From an uncultured Lachnospiraceae bacterium (GTDB lineage: Bacteria; Bacillota; Clostridia; Lachnospirales; Lachnospiraceae), in NCBI GenBank assembly GCA_945621435.1, contig CALZBR010000009.1:1-64000 (forward strand): 64,000 bases of DNA, written 5' to 3'. The notes below the pieces were generated by a model, which was not told where the DNA came from, searched no databases, and saw only the letters and a program-made list of their open reading frames with translations. The first letter of the stretch is position 1, and each line of letters begins with the position of its first letter. The translations under genes and the position numbers were made by a program. This document shows positions 27,769 to 35,386 of this stretch, one piece after another.

Positions 27769-29715
27769 TCAGGGCTCTGAAAAACTACTGCACTTTTCCA
27801 CAAATTCCTTCAGTTCTTCATCGTAAGCATGCATGTATGCCTTGATTTCATACATGGCACTGTCTGCCTGTTTTACATAACTGTCCAGACTGCGACTCTC
27901 CTCCGGGCAGAAATACAGGTAACCGCAGCTTACACTCAGATAATAGGGAAGAGAGCCTGCCTTTCCACGACGTTTGACCTCTTCCGAAATCACACTCTGT
28001 ACCTCTGTGATTTCGTCCTCGCAATCACACTGACCGATCACAAGGAACTCATCCCCTCCAAAGCGGATGGCAACCCAATCCTTCCTGATGCTCTGCACAA
28101 TGACCTCTGCAACTGTTTTGAGCGCCACATCGCCCTGCAGATGTCCGTAATAATCGTTAATCAGCTTCATACGATTGATATCAATAAACATGAGCATCAT
28201 ATTCTTTTTATTTTGCAGACAGTCGTCAAAAATCCTGCTTCCCTCGGAATCAAACCCAAATCGGTTATACATACCGGTGAGAGCATCTCTGGTATACAGA
28301 TCCCGCAATTTGTTGTTCAGGTACTCCAGCGCGATGTTCTGCTTCAGCTTCTCTATAGTCTGACTAAAAATATCCAGGAATATTTTCATCTTGCCATTAC
28401 CGATGCTGACCAGCCAATCCTCGACCACGGCATAGCCGAACACCCAGTCCTTGAACCGCAGCGGCATGAAAAGAAATGTCCGGGAGTCATTTTCCTTTTT
28501 CTGATATCCGGGAAGCAGCTCTCTTCTCTGAATCTTTACAATCGGAACCACCTCATGTCTCTCCACGGCCGCCATGACTTCCAATTCCTCGGAATACCCG
28601 TCTGCTGACACAGAATTCTCCTCCTGTGCCAGAAATTGCTTTGCCTTTTCATCTTCAAGAACATAGACCGTGCCGCTTTCGAACATTGTGGTATTCTTGA
28701 AATAAAAATTCAGATTTTTCCTGATGTTCTCCGGGTTGGAGCTGCTCAAAACTGCCTGTGATATCCAGCTGTTACTCCATCCGAACTCAAGATTCCTCAT
28801 ATTCTCGTAAAATCTCTTCTTGCATTCTTCCAGCCGAAGCTGATCCACCTCATGATTGGGACAACCACAGCTTTGATTTCTGATAAAACGATTTGGAATG
28901 ACGATATCTTCTACCGCTCCCTCTCTCATATACCGAAACAGAGTCTCCCCCGCAGTCCTTCCTACCTGATAATCGTTTTGACCCACCGTGCACAGAGAGG
29001 GATAGAAGATCTGACCGTCATATATATTGTCATAACCGGTGACAATGATGTCCTCCGGAACCTTCAGCCCAACGTTCTCCAGGACGGTACACACACCCAT
29101 GGCAAGATTATCGTTGGCACAAAGAATGGCATCCGGTAAGTGATCCTTCCTCTTATCCAGAATCTCTCTGACCATATCCATAGCCCCGCGGACACCCCAG
29201 TCTCCGTAGTGAAATATTGTTTCATCATAAGGAATGGCATGCTTACTGAATACCTTTCGAACTGCTTCTACTCTCAGACCGGAGTTCTCATTGTCCTTGG
29301 GACCGGCGATAAATTCCACATCCCGGACGTTGTGCTCCGTTACCAGATGCTCTACCAGCTCGCACATGCTCTCCATATTGCTCATGCCGATGTAGGGCAG
29401 ACCCGGAAGCTTCGTGCCCACACTGACCACCGGAACATTAACCCTTGCTGCACGTTCACAGATATCTGTAACCAGCTCCGTAAAATTCATGGTATAGGAA
29501 AAAATAACTACACCGTCAAATTCATCCAACTCGGGTAACTTGTATATTCTCTTTTCTTCCCTTTGCTCGTTTTCCGGCATACCGGGCGCGGCATGACTCA
29601 CAAAAACAAATAAATCATAATCCTGTTCCTGCGCACAGGTCTTAAGTCCTTCCAGGGCATCGCTCAGATTTTTCCCGCTCCATGCGTTTGCAAATACTGC
29701 GATACGTCTCTTCAC
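27769..29715 (-). CDS. LacI-type sensor domain fused to GGDEF diguanylate cyclase
   Basis: The 648-residue soluble protein starts VKRRIAVFANAWSGKNLSDALEG and has a periplasmic-binding/LacI-like sensor domain (residues 1-300, with VVSVGTKLPGLPYIGMSNMESM and PDAILCANDNLAMGV) but no HTH. A middle region of about 170 residues looks GAF-like, and a GGDEF domain follows (DALTGMYNRFGFDS, FIDINRMKLINDYYGH, RFGGDEF). It should make cyclic-di-GMP under control of a cytoplasmic sugar-like ligand. The site five residues before GGDEF reads RKDW, not RxxD, so product inhibition may be lost. GTG at 29713-29715 follows AAGGAG at eight bases. Its stop lies inside a hairpin (27754-27779). Confidence 0.87.
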   Translation of the reverse strand: MKRRIAVFANAWSGKNLSDALEGLKTCAQEQDYDLFVFVSHAAPGMPENEQREEKRIYKLPELDEFDGVVIFSYTMNFTELVTDICERAARVNVPVVSVGTKLPGLPYIGMSNMESMCELVEHLVTEHNVRDVEFIAGPKDNENSGLRVEAVRKVFSKHAIPYDETIFHYGDWGVRGAMDMVREILDKRKDHLPDAILCANDNLAMGVCTVLENVGLKVPEDIIVTGYDNIYDGQIFYPSLCTVGQNDYQVGRTAGETLFRYMREGAVEDIVIPNRFIRNQSCGCPNHEVDQLRLEECKKRFYENMRNLEFGWSNSWISQAVLSSSNPENIRKNLNFYFKNTTMFESGTVYVLEDEKAKQFLAQEENSVSADGYSEELEVMAAVERHEVVPIVKIQRRELLPGYQKKENDSRTFLFMPLRFKDWVFGYAVVEDWLVSIGNGKMKIFLDIFSQTIEKLKQNIALEYLNNKLRDLYTRDALTGMYNRFGFDSEGSRIFDDCLQNKKNMMLMFIDINRMKLINDYYGHLQGDVALKTVAEVIVQSIRKDWVAIRFGGDEFLVIGQCDCEDEITEVQSVISEEVKRRGKAGSLPYYLSVSCGYLYFCPEESRSLDSYVKQADSAMYEIKAYMHAYDEELKEFVEKCSSFSEP

Positions 29716-30201
29716 TCCAATCACTCCTTTTTGCAATTTGTTACCGGACATTTTCCCCGATACCTTATTACATTCTGCCCTTGCTAACAATAACTTGCAA
29801 CTTTGTCTATATGCTGTAATCAGAAGCTTCCTTTACCTTCATAAGTGCTGCAATTGCCTGCTCTCTTTCGGAATAAGTTGCTATCACATCCCAACAACCG
29901 ATGCATGTCTGATATAAGTATATCACATTACGCGTCTATTGTGAACTAATTTTTATTCGGACTCAATTATTCACGTACAGTATCTGATAAAGTCCCCTAA
30001 ACAGATATCAGAAGTCCATGTTTGTCACCACCATCCCTATTTTCATAATTCTGAAAAAAGGATGACATTCTCTCCTACCCATGTTACAATCCCTTTGTAG
30101 ACTTCTCTGCATCTTCGTGGTTCAAAGCCACAATCTGATTCATTTATCGGGCACTTCGCCCACAGATTCTTACCAACACATCTTACCAAGGAGGTACATT
30201 T
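29716..30201 (+). promoter_or_regulatory. intergenic region with Rpn promoter
   Basis: This 486-bp gap holds no supported gene. ATGACA (30062-30067), 17 bases and TACAAT (30085-30090) form a plausible promoter for the Rpn gene with a leader of about 110 bases, in which GGGC-ACTTC-GCCC is a small hairpin. AAGGAGG lies before the ATG at 30202. The left half, upstream of the GGDEF gene, shows nothing clear. Confidence 0.5.
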
Positions 30202-31287
30202 ATGTCTAAAATTACGTCTGAATTCACATCTGATTCTCTGTCTGAAACTCTGTCCGAGGTCACACTCTCCTCTGTCTTCGGTCCCCCCTGCACCAGGGAC
30301 GCTGCCCTGACAGACCTGAAAAAGGATCCGGAAACCTATATGAGGTTTCTTACCTTTCCTTCGGAGGAGCAGGAAAAGGTTATGGCATTTCTGACCGGAC
30401 AGCACGGTCTGAAAATCACCTACGACTCTTTCTTTCAGAAAATCATGTCCCCGATTCTCCATCCCGAACGTCTCGAAAGCCTTCTCTCCGAACTCCTGAA
30501 ACAGCCCGTACAGATCGAACGTGTCCTTCCCAGGGAGGGCGTCCGCCTCTCCTACGAAGCCAGCCTCATTATCATGGACATTCTGGTCCAGCTCTCCGAC
30601 GGCTCCAGGGTCAACGTGGAAATCCAGAAAATCGGTCTGCGTTTTCCCGGAGAACGAAGTAGCTGCTATGCTGCCGATGCCATCATGCGGCAATACACCG
30701 AGCTGAAAAGTATTCTGAAGGATAAATTCGACTACCGGAAAATGCGCCCCTTCTATCTCATCATTCTCATGGAGGAAAGCTCCAGACCCTTCAAAGAAGT
30801 GGCGCCCCACTACATCCATACACAGGTGGTGCATTATGACAGCGGTGCGAAAGTCACCTCCCTGCCACAAATCAGGTACATATCCCTTGACACCTTCCGG
30901 GAAACCGTGCACAATATAGATAACAAGCTGTCAGCATGGCTCACCTTCTTTAGTTCCGACAAGCCTGCCGACATTCTGAAACTCATTGACGCTTACCCCG
31001 AATTCCGCGAGCTCTATGCAGAAATCGCTGAATTCCGGAAAAATCCGAAGGAGCTGATTGGTATGTATTCCGAAGCACTGACAATCGCCGACAATAACAC
31101 CGTAAAACTTATGATTGACGACATGCGGGATGAAATCATTGCACAGGCTAACTTGATTGCTGCGAAAAACGATGAACTTGCCGCCAAGGACAATGAGCTT
31201 GCTGCCAAAGACAACGAACTTGCCGCCAGGGACAACTTAATTGCCCAACTCATGAAAGAGCTTGAAACTCAAAAATCATGTACCTAA
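30202..31287 (+). CDS. Rpn family recombination-promoting nuclease / PD-(D/E)XK transposase-like
   Basis: The 361-residue protein matches the Rpn/YhgA-like family by FLTGQHGLKITYDSFFQKIM near the start and the nuclease core SLIIMDILVQLSDGSRVNVEIQKI (Asp, then Glu-x-Gln of the PD-(D/E)XK fold). The C-terminus is a coiled coil built from tandem 7-residue units (see 31174-31236). Rpn proteins are DNA endonucleases linked to recombination, and genomes often carry many variable copies. AAGGAGGTACATTT precedes the ATG. A second member lies at 57872-58714. Confidence 0.85.
   Translation: MSKITSEFTSDSLSETLSEVTLSSVFGPPCTRDAALTDLKKDPETYMRFLTFPSEEQEKVMAFLTGQHGLKITYDSFFQKIMSPILHPERLESLLSELLKQPVQIERVLPREGVRLSYEASLIIMDILVQLSDGSRVNVEIQKIGLRFPGERSSCYAADAIMRQYTELKSILKDKFDYRKMRPFYLIILMEESSRPFKEVAPHYIHTQVVHYDSGAKVTSLPQIRYISLDTFRETVHNIDNKLSAWLTFFSSDKPADILKLIDAYPEFRELYAEIAEFRKNPKELIGMYSEALTIADNNTVKLMIDDMRDEIIAQANLIAAKNDELAAKDNELAAKDNELAARDNLIAQLMKELETQKSCT
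31174..31236 (+). repeat. 21-bp tandem repeat, three copies, in Rpn coiled coil
   Basis: Units at 31174-31194, 31195-31215 and 31216-31236 encode ELAAKDN, ELAAKDN, ELAARDN. A heptad repeat of this type is expected to change copy number and so the coiled-coil length in register. Confidence 0.85.
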
Positions 31288-31333
31288 TGTTAATTTGCAA
31301 TATTTATTGAGTCTGAACCTGCTGACAGTCCGG

Positions 31334-31501
31334 TTAGTCAATAATATCATTCTTAAAGCTTGACAAATGCTCATAAGGCAAAATCAATCGTCCCCGATAA
31401 AGACCACATCCATCATTCATAAGACTATTGTTAACAGCTGCAAACATATTTACATCAACCTCTGACAGTTCCAGCTCCTGTAATAATCTTTTTGGGAGAA
31501 A
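31334..31501 (-). pseudogene. gene fragment, 3' end only
   Basis: A 55-codon open stretch ends at TAA (31334-31336) and reads FLPKRLLQELELSEVDVNMF, then AAVNNSLMNDGCGLYRGRL and ILPYEHLSSFKNDIID. It has protein-like composition but no start codon or ribosome binding site; TGA lies directly upstream at 31502-31504. The family is not recognised. It lies next to the truncated integrase and is probably debris of the same older element. The remaining 31288-31612 holds nothing else clear. Confidence 0.4.
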
Positions 31502-31612
31502 TCATCTTAATGTTAACACAAATCAGAAAACCGCTTATAGAGCTACCAAAACAATATATAACAAAGCAAAGGATGTCATCAATTTTACCCAATCTTGAAT
31601 TGAGCAGGTATC

Positions 31613-32164
31613 GTGTTACACAGGATGCGGAAGATGGGACTTGAAATTCTTTTCCTGTTTGAAACCGGACTTAGAATCGCAGAGGTAACCGGCTTAAAAT
31701 GGATTGATATCGTGGATAACAGACTATATATCCGCAGACAGGCTAACAATCAAGGGGTTAAGGAAAAGACTAAATCAATGGCAGGTTATAGAGATATTCC
31801 TCTTACCAGAGAAGCAAGACGTATCTTAGACGAAGTAAGAAAATACAACGAAAAACACAATCTTCATGCAGAATGGATTTTTCAAAGCAATAATCCCAAA
31901 TATGATTACCGACTAAGTTACAATGCGGCTGACAGGAAATTAAGAAAGCTCTGTGACCGGCTTGATACCATTTCCAAAAGTCCTCACAAAATTCGTAAGA
32001 CCTGTATCTCAACCTTGCTGGACAATCCGGATATCAATAGCCGCACTGTTCAAAGGTTTGCAGGACATTCTGATATTACCATGACTATGAAATTCTACAA
32101 TTTTGAGAGGAAATCCAAAGAGGAACAGGCAGAAGCAATCGACAGGGCTTTAGCACTTGATTAA
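31613..32164 (+). pseudogene. truncated tyrosine recombinase (C-terminal catalytic part)
   Basis: The 183 residues correspond to the last 45 percent of the intact integrase at 35387-36649: GLEILFLFETGLRIAEVTGLKW (first catalytic Arg), SPHKIRKTCIST (His-x-x-Arg) and MKFYNFERKSKEEQAEAIDRAL (Tyr). The arm-binding and core-binding N-terminal domains are missing, and the sequence upstream has no integrase similarity. A terminator hairpin and then a copy of the tRNA-Gly 3' end follow, in the same order as after the intact integrase. It is the remnant of an older element inserted at the same tRNA gene. Confidence 0.9.
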
Positions 32165-32206
32165 AAACGTAAAAAACGTAAAGCGATTTGAGAAAAAAAT
32201 AAAAAG

Positions 32207-32240
32207 AGGAAACCCTTGATTTAACGGGTTTCCTTAACAA
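32207..32240. terminator. terminator after integrase remnant
   Basis: AGGAAACCC (32207-32215) pairs with GGGTTTCCT (32226-32234). T-runs follow on the minus strand. It matches in position the hairpin at 36699-36729 after the intact integrase. Confidence 0.65.
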
Positions 32241-32246
32241 AAAAAT

Positions 32247-32268
32247 AAAGCAGGTGATGGGAATCGAA
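32247..32268. repeat. attachment site, left copy
   Basis: The 22 bases here are identical to 36740-36761. AGCAGGTGATGGGAATCGAA is the tRNA-Gly 3' end (acceptor and T arm), followed here by unrelated sequence rather than the rest of a tRNA. Confidence 0.88.
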
Positions 32269-32326
32269 AATGCCCACCGCTTCAAAAACCTAGGAAATGG
32301 AGGACTTCAACACTTCGTCCTCTCAA

Positions 32327-32345
32327 TCGTACCGATATCGTACCG
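32327..32345. repeat. TCGTACCG repeats near left end of element
   Basis: TCGTACCG occurs at 32327-32334 and 32338-32345, 11 bases apart. The same motif, direct and inverted, occurs near the right end at 36651-36676. This fits binding sites for the integrase or a recombination directionality factor. Confidence 0.5.
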
Positions 32346-32366
32346 CAAATTATCGAATTTCCGAAC

Positions 32367-32395
32367 TTCTCATATTCGACATATTATGCTACAAT
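32367..32395 (+). promoter_or_regulatory. promoter of toxin mRNA
   Basis: TTCTCA (32367-32372), 17 bases and TACAAT (32390-32395), with the extended -10 TATGCTACAAT. The expected transcript starts near 32402 and carries the C-run at 32409-32414 that can pair with the ribosome binding site. Confidence 0.6.
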
Positions 32396-32408
32396 ATTTT
32401 TGTTACCG

Positions 32409-32437
32409 CCCCCCTATACTGGTACGGAAAGGGGGGG
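32409..32437 (+). promoter_or_regulatory. leader stem that can hide the toxin ribosome binding site
   Basis: CCCCCCT (32409-32415) can pair with AGGGGGG (within 32430-32437). The G-run is the Shine-Dalgarno sequence, seven bases or so before the GTG start. In the par locus of pAD1 a comparable leader helix limits Fst translation. The pairing here was drawn by eye. Confidence 0.6.
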
Positions 32438-32443
32438 TTCCAT

Positions 32444-32530
32444 GTGGAAATACTCGTATCTTTTTTACTCTCTGTTATGGCAAGTGTAGTTGCCTACTAC
32501 CTTTGCAAATGGTTAGACAGTGATGAGTAA
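32444..32530 (+). CDS. small hydrophobic peptide, Fst/par-like type I toxin candidate
   Basis: GTG at 32444-32446 opens a 28-residue frame: MEILVSFLLSVMASVVAYYL followed by CKWLDSDE. One membrane helix (residues 3-20) and a charged C-terminal tail starting KWLD match the Fst/Ldr toxin pattern (hydrophobic helix, W/V-L-D, acidic end). AAGGGGGGG precedes the GTG. An overlapping ATG (32442) gives a 15-residue frame, but the homologous copy at 27555 conserves the GTG frame along its whole length, so that frame is chosen. Such toxins insert into the membrane and are held off by antisense RNA; here the antisense gene lies at 32577-32645. It is not recognised as a named family member. Confidence 0.75.
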   Translation: MEILVSFLLSVMASVVAYYLCKWLDSDE

Positions 32531-32575
32531 TCGGTAACTAGCCTAGGGTTTAAGCCACCTTTCCAAAACGGAATA

Positions 32576-32610
32576 GAAGCCCCCACAAGTTGCGACCTTG
32601 TGGGGGCTTC
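32576..32610. terminator. bidirectional hairpin of toxin-antitoxin locus
   Basis: GAAGCCCCCACAAG (32576-32589) and CTTGTGGGGGCTTC (32597-32610) form a perfect 14-bp stem with a 7-base loop. Both the rightward toxin mRNA and the leftward antisense RNA run into it, so their 3' ends are complementary. The T-runs are weak. Confidence 0.8.
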
Positions 32611-32645
32611 GTCGTTCCATATGGAACGCTCGTATCTTTTTGCCT
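32577..32645 (-). ncRNA. antisense RNA, RNAII-like antitoxin candidate
   Basis: Predicted transcript of about 65-70 bases from near 32645 leftward to the hairpin at 32576-32610. The 5' half carries AAAAAGATACGAGCGTTCCA, the complement of DR2, and the 3' half is the terminator stem shared with the toxin mRNA. Length, orientation and two-site complementarity agree with RNAII of the pAD1 par locus. Both ends are inferred from promoter and hairpin positions. Confidence 0.65.
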
Positions 32646-32651
32646 AGGCAT

Positions 32652-32680
32652 AGTATAGCATATTCAAAACGAATTTGCAA
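32652..32680 (-). promoter_or_regulatory. strong promoter of antisense RNA
   Basis: On the minus strand TTGCAA (32675-32680), 17 bases and TATACT (complement of 32652-32657) with extended TATGC just before the -10. It is stronger than the toxin promoter, as expected for an unstable antitoxin RNA made in excess. Confidence 0.75.
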
Positions 32681-32715
32681 TATTCATCGAATTTTAATTG
32701 TATTTCTCCAGTTAT

Positions 32716-34359
32716 TTACTGTGAATACTGTGCCACATTTTCTTTAATTTGTAAACTATATTCCTTAACAGTCTCTGATACTTCGTAACCTTCTTGTCCG
32801 AATAAAAATTCATGTAACCATATAACATTGGATTCCAAATCTACAGGAACAATATCAGAATCACCGACACCATTTCTAATTAATTCTCTCATACCTTCTT
32901 GCGGAAAACCAACTCCGCCTATTTCACTGTAATTATAATCCGCAACATTTCTCATTCCGTCACTTATTACTTCCGCATCAATTGAAGTATAAACATTACT
33001 CATATAAACATTGATAGCCTGTTGTAAAGTTGCATTATCCACGCTTTGCATTTGCTTATGTATAGCAATAAAAACATCTGACAACTGACTATCCAATATA
33101 TTGTTTGTTCCTAAATACCAACAATAGGTTGCTACTTGGTCGCCATTTAACAATTGATAACCTTCATTTAAAACAATAGGTTCTTCTATTTCCAATACCG
33201 ACATAATGTATCCGCTATAGTTTGTTGCATTTATACTCTGCACATCAATCCAAACTCCACCTAACGCATCAACAAATTCACTAAACGTTTTTAAATCTAT
33301 TGCAATAAAATCCTGTATATTCATATCCAAATTAGTGTTTAATGTTCTTATTGCCTGCTCCACATCACCTTTGATATAAGCCCTATAATACTGCCCATAC
33401 TTATCTCCGATATTCAAATATAATTTTCGCGGAATACTAACCATTTTTAGTTCGCTTGTTTCCGAATTAAGACTAATAATTGAAGTACATCTGCACTGTC
33501 CATCTGTAATAAAAAATGCGATATTTTGGTATTTTTTTATTTCATCGTTTTCAATTATAATATTCTCCTTTATTTCATTTGGAGCTATTTGTAATTCAGA
33601 TATATTTATATACGTCCCAGCTATTTTTAATATTTCTCCATTTTGATAATATTCTTCAGGTGTAACACCTACTGAAAAAACTACGATATGCTTTGCTTCC
33701 TCTCTATCACAATTGGCATATTTACCAAACATAATGTATTTGATATGGTCCACACCACTATATTCTAACTTTTGTATTGGATAATAGATTACATCTCCTT
33801 GCACCATATCATCAGTATAATAGCCCTCAATAGGAGCGTATTCTGTTAACATATTTTCATCTATAACATTTTGGATACATTGAACCGCATCTTTATACTC
33901 ACTATCTTCATTAAGAAGCAGCTTTACTGTCCAATCATGTAACAAATAGTCTTCCTTTTCAAATCCACTATTTCCACTCAAAGTATATCTATACAATGCG
34001 TTCCATTCATAAAACTCATCCGTTATTGTTGTTTTACCAATCACAGAATAAATATCAATTAATTGACGTCCGTCGTCATCTTCGTAATCTTCCTTATTGA
34101 TATCTTCATACTCATATTCCAAGAATTTGCCGTCCAACAGTTCCTCAACATCTGTTACTGTAGTTTCCCCCATAACCAAATTATCAAATATGGTTCCTTG
34201 AAACATAGAATTCTGTCCCGTACTCTCATCCACCTCTTGCACCACTTGACTACTTTGAACACTTTCTTCTTGACTCTCTGTTTGTTGCCCACATCCATAC
34301 AAAAGAATAGATGCCGTCATTACTACCGTGAGTATTTTAACCAAAATTTTTTTCTTCAT
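32716..34359 (-). CDS. lipoprotein with LCP-like domain, catalytic residues missing
   Basis: The 547-residue protein has a lipoprotein signal (KILTVVMTASILLYGCGQQ), a Gln/Ser/Glu-rich linker, an unassigned domain (residues 50-280) and a C-terminal LytR-CpsA-Psr-like domain: TSIISLNSETSELKMVSIPRK, then LKTFSEFVDALGGVWIDV and LNGDQVATYCWYL. Active LCP enzymes attach glycopolymers to peptidoglycan and have Asp after SIPR and several Arg residues in the last motif. Here SIPRK replaces SIPRD and no Arg stands in GTNNILDSQLSDVFIAIHKQ, so it may bind without catalysing. GAGGAGTG precedes the ATG. AT-rich cargo of the tRNA-Gly element. Confidence 0.75.
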   Translation of the reverse strand: MKKKILVKILTVVMTASILLYGCGQQTESQEESVQSSQVVQEVDESTGQNSMFQGTIFDNLVMGETTVTDVEELLDGKFLEYEYEDINKEDYEDDDGRQLIDIYSVIGKTTITDEFYEWNALYRYTLSGNSGFEKEDYLLHDWTVKLLLNEDSEYKDAVQCIQNVIDENMLTEYAPIEGYYTDDMVQGDVIYYPIQKLEYSGVDHIKYIMFGKYANCDREEAKHIVVFSVGVTPEEYYQNGEILKIAGTYINISELQIAPNEIKENIIIENDEIKKYQNIAFFITDGQCRCTSIISLNSETSELKMVSIPRKLYLNIGDKYGQYYRAYIKGDVEQAIRTLNTNLDMNIQDFIAIDLKTFSEFVDALGGVWIDVQSINATNYSGYIMSVLEIEEPIVLNEGYQLLNGDQVATYCWYLGTNNILDSQLSDVFIAIHKQMQSVDNATLQQAINVYMSNVYTSIDAEVISDGMRNVADYNYSEIGGVGFPQEGMRELIRNGVGDSDIVPVDLESNVIWLHEFLFGQEGYEVSETVKEYSLQIKENVAQYSQ

Positions 34360-34475
34360 ACTCTACACTCCTCTTTCGCTTTGATTATATTTTATAATAT
34401 GTTTTAAAATACATTTCTAATATTTTAACACGACATCTTTCATAATACAATAAATATTAAGAAAGAGGTGCTACT

Positions 34476-34655
34476 ATGTTCGCTATTAAAAAAGACTATG
34501 TTGAATACGAAAACAAATCTCTACGTTTACCGAAGGACTTAATTGACAAGGTGCAAGACCTTGCAAATGAAAACTCCCTTTCCTTTAACAAGGTTGTGAT
34601 TCAATGTATTGAATATGCTCTTGATAATATGGAAAAGACGGATACTGCTAACTAA
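34476..34655 (+). CDS. ribbon-helix-helix DNA-binding protein
   Basis: A 59-residue protein, with AGAGGTG five bases before ATG. KSLRLPKDLIDKVQDLANE is a beta-strand plus first helix and NSLSFNKVVIQCIEYALDNM the second helix of an Arc/MetJ-type fold. Such proteins dimerise and bind short repeated operators; the repeats at 34747-34960 are candidate sites. Within the element it could regulate the integrase or act as a directionality factor. It is not linked to a toxin gene downstream. Confidence 0.75.
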   Translation: MFAIKKDYVEYENKSLRLPKDLIDKVQDLANENSLSFNKVVIQCIEYALDNMEKTDTAN

Positions 34656-35386
34656 TATCCGAAAACTGCATAAAACCGAAAATTCGACACTTATTTTCAA
34701 TTTTGAGAATATGTGTCTTTTTATTTTCTAGGCAGTATTTCCATACTTGAATTGTTTTGTTTTAACACACAATTATTTCGGGCATTTTTGTGAACATTGA
34801 AATCGGTTACCCCCTTGTTTTTTTGCCAAAATGACCTCGAAAACCCTACTTTTTGAAAAAAGAAAACGAAAAATACGGATATGTTTTAAAAAATACGTTT
34901 ATGTATAAACGTATGCATAAACGTATAATTTGAATTGTTTGCATTTGATACACAATTCAATGCATGTCATGCCTATTTTAGAAAACAGAATGGACTAATT
35001 TAGAAAACCAAATTTTTCTTCACCCAAGTATTATTTTAGATTTTCGAAAAATGATTTTAGAAGATACAATATATACCTCTAGCCAACCTAATACATCAAT
35101 TTAGAAAACCAAACTGAGCAAATCCCCCACAGAATTATAGTCTGCACGTTACTTTCTTATAAACAACACACCAGAAACCAATTATTTCAGCGCAAGGTTC
35201 TGCCTTTCACTTTGCTCCAAACCTTGTATATAGAGTATGCCACACAGGCAAATTCTATCAGAAAGGAGTACGCACACAGGGCATGAAACCTAAAAGCCAA
35301 AATTCCCCAGAGCCTATTTCCTAGCACCCGATTTACCCAAACAATATAAAAGCCTAATATTCGCCCTTTTTTGCGTTACGAAAGTA
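34656..35386. promoter_or_regulatory. gene-free, repeat-rich AT-rich region upstream of integrase
   Basis: No convincing gene in 731 bases. It holds TTGAATTGT...ACAATT elements at 34747-34777 and 34930-34960 (the second a perfect 9-bp inverted repeat, TTGAATTGT-N13-ACAATTCAA), an 11-bp inverted repeat ATACGTTTATG/CATAAACGTAT (34893-34926) and AATTTAGAAAACCAAA at 34997-35012 and 35098-35113 with a further TTTAGAAAAC at 34977. A 12-residue frame (MKPKSQNSPEPIS) after AAAGGAG near 35284 is too short to call. The region could be an integrase control region, arm sites or an origin. Confidence 0.6.

Larger units (their letters stand above)
32437..32641. repeat. direct repeats DR1 and DR2 of toxin-antitoxin locus
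   Basis: DR1 (32437-32465) covers the toxin start codon and first codons. DR2 (32614-32641) lies beyond the terminator. Aligned, about 25 of 29 positions match, including GTTCCAT, TGGAA and CTCGTATCTTTTT. The antisense RNA contains the complement of DR2 and can therefore pair with the start region of the toxin mRNA. Confidence 0.8.

Noticed and set aside
27754-27779. AGAGCCCTGAA/TTCAGGGCTCT hairpin as terminator of the GGDEF gene
   Set aside because: The stem is perfect but contains the stop codon and has no T-run on either strand; kept only as a note.
30043-30912. Minus-strand open frame of 289 codons
   Set aside because: It is the complement of the Rpn gene, which has its own promoter, ribosome binding site and family motifs.
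32442-32489. ATG-started 15-codon frame (MWKYSYLFYSLLWQV) overlapping the toxin GTG
   Set aside because: The homologous locus at 27555 conserves the GTG frame over 28 codons, not this one.
34893-35113. CRISPR array
   Set aside because: Repeats are short, of several types and irregularly spaced, and no cas genes are present.
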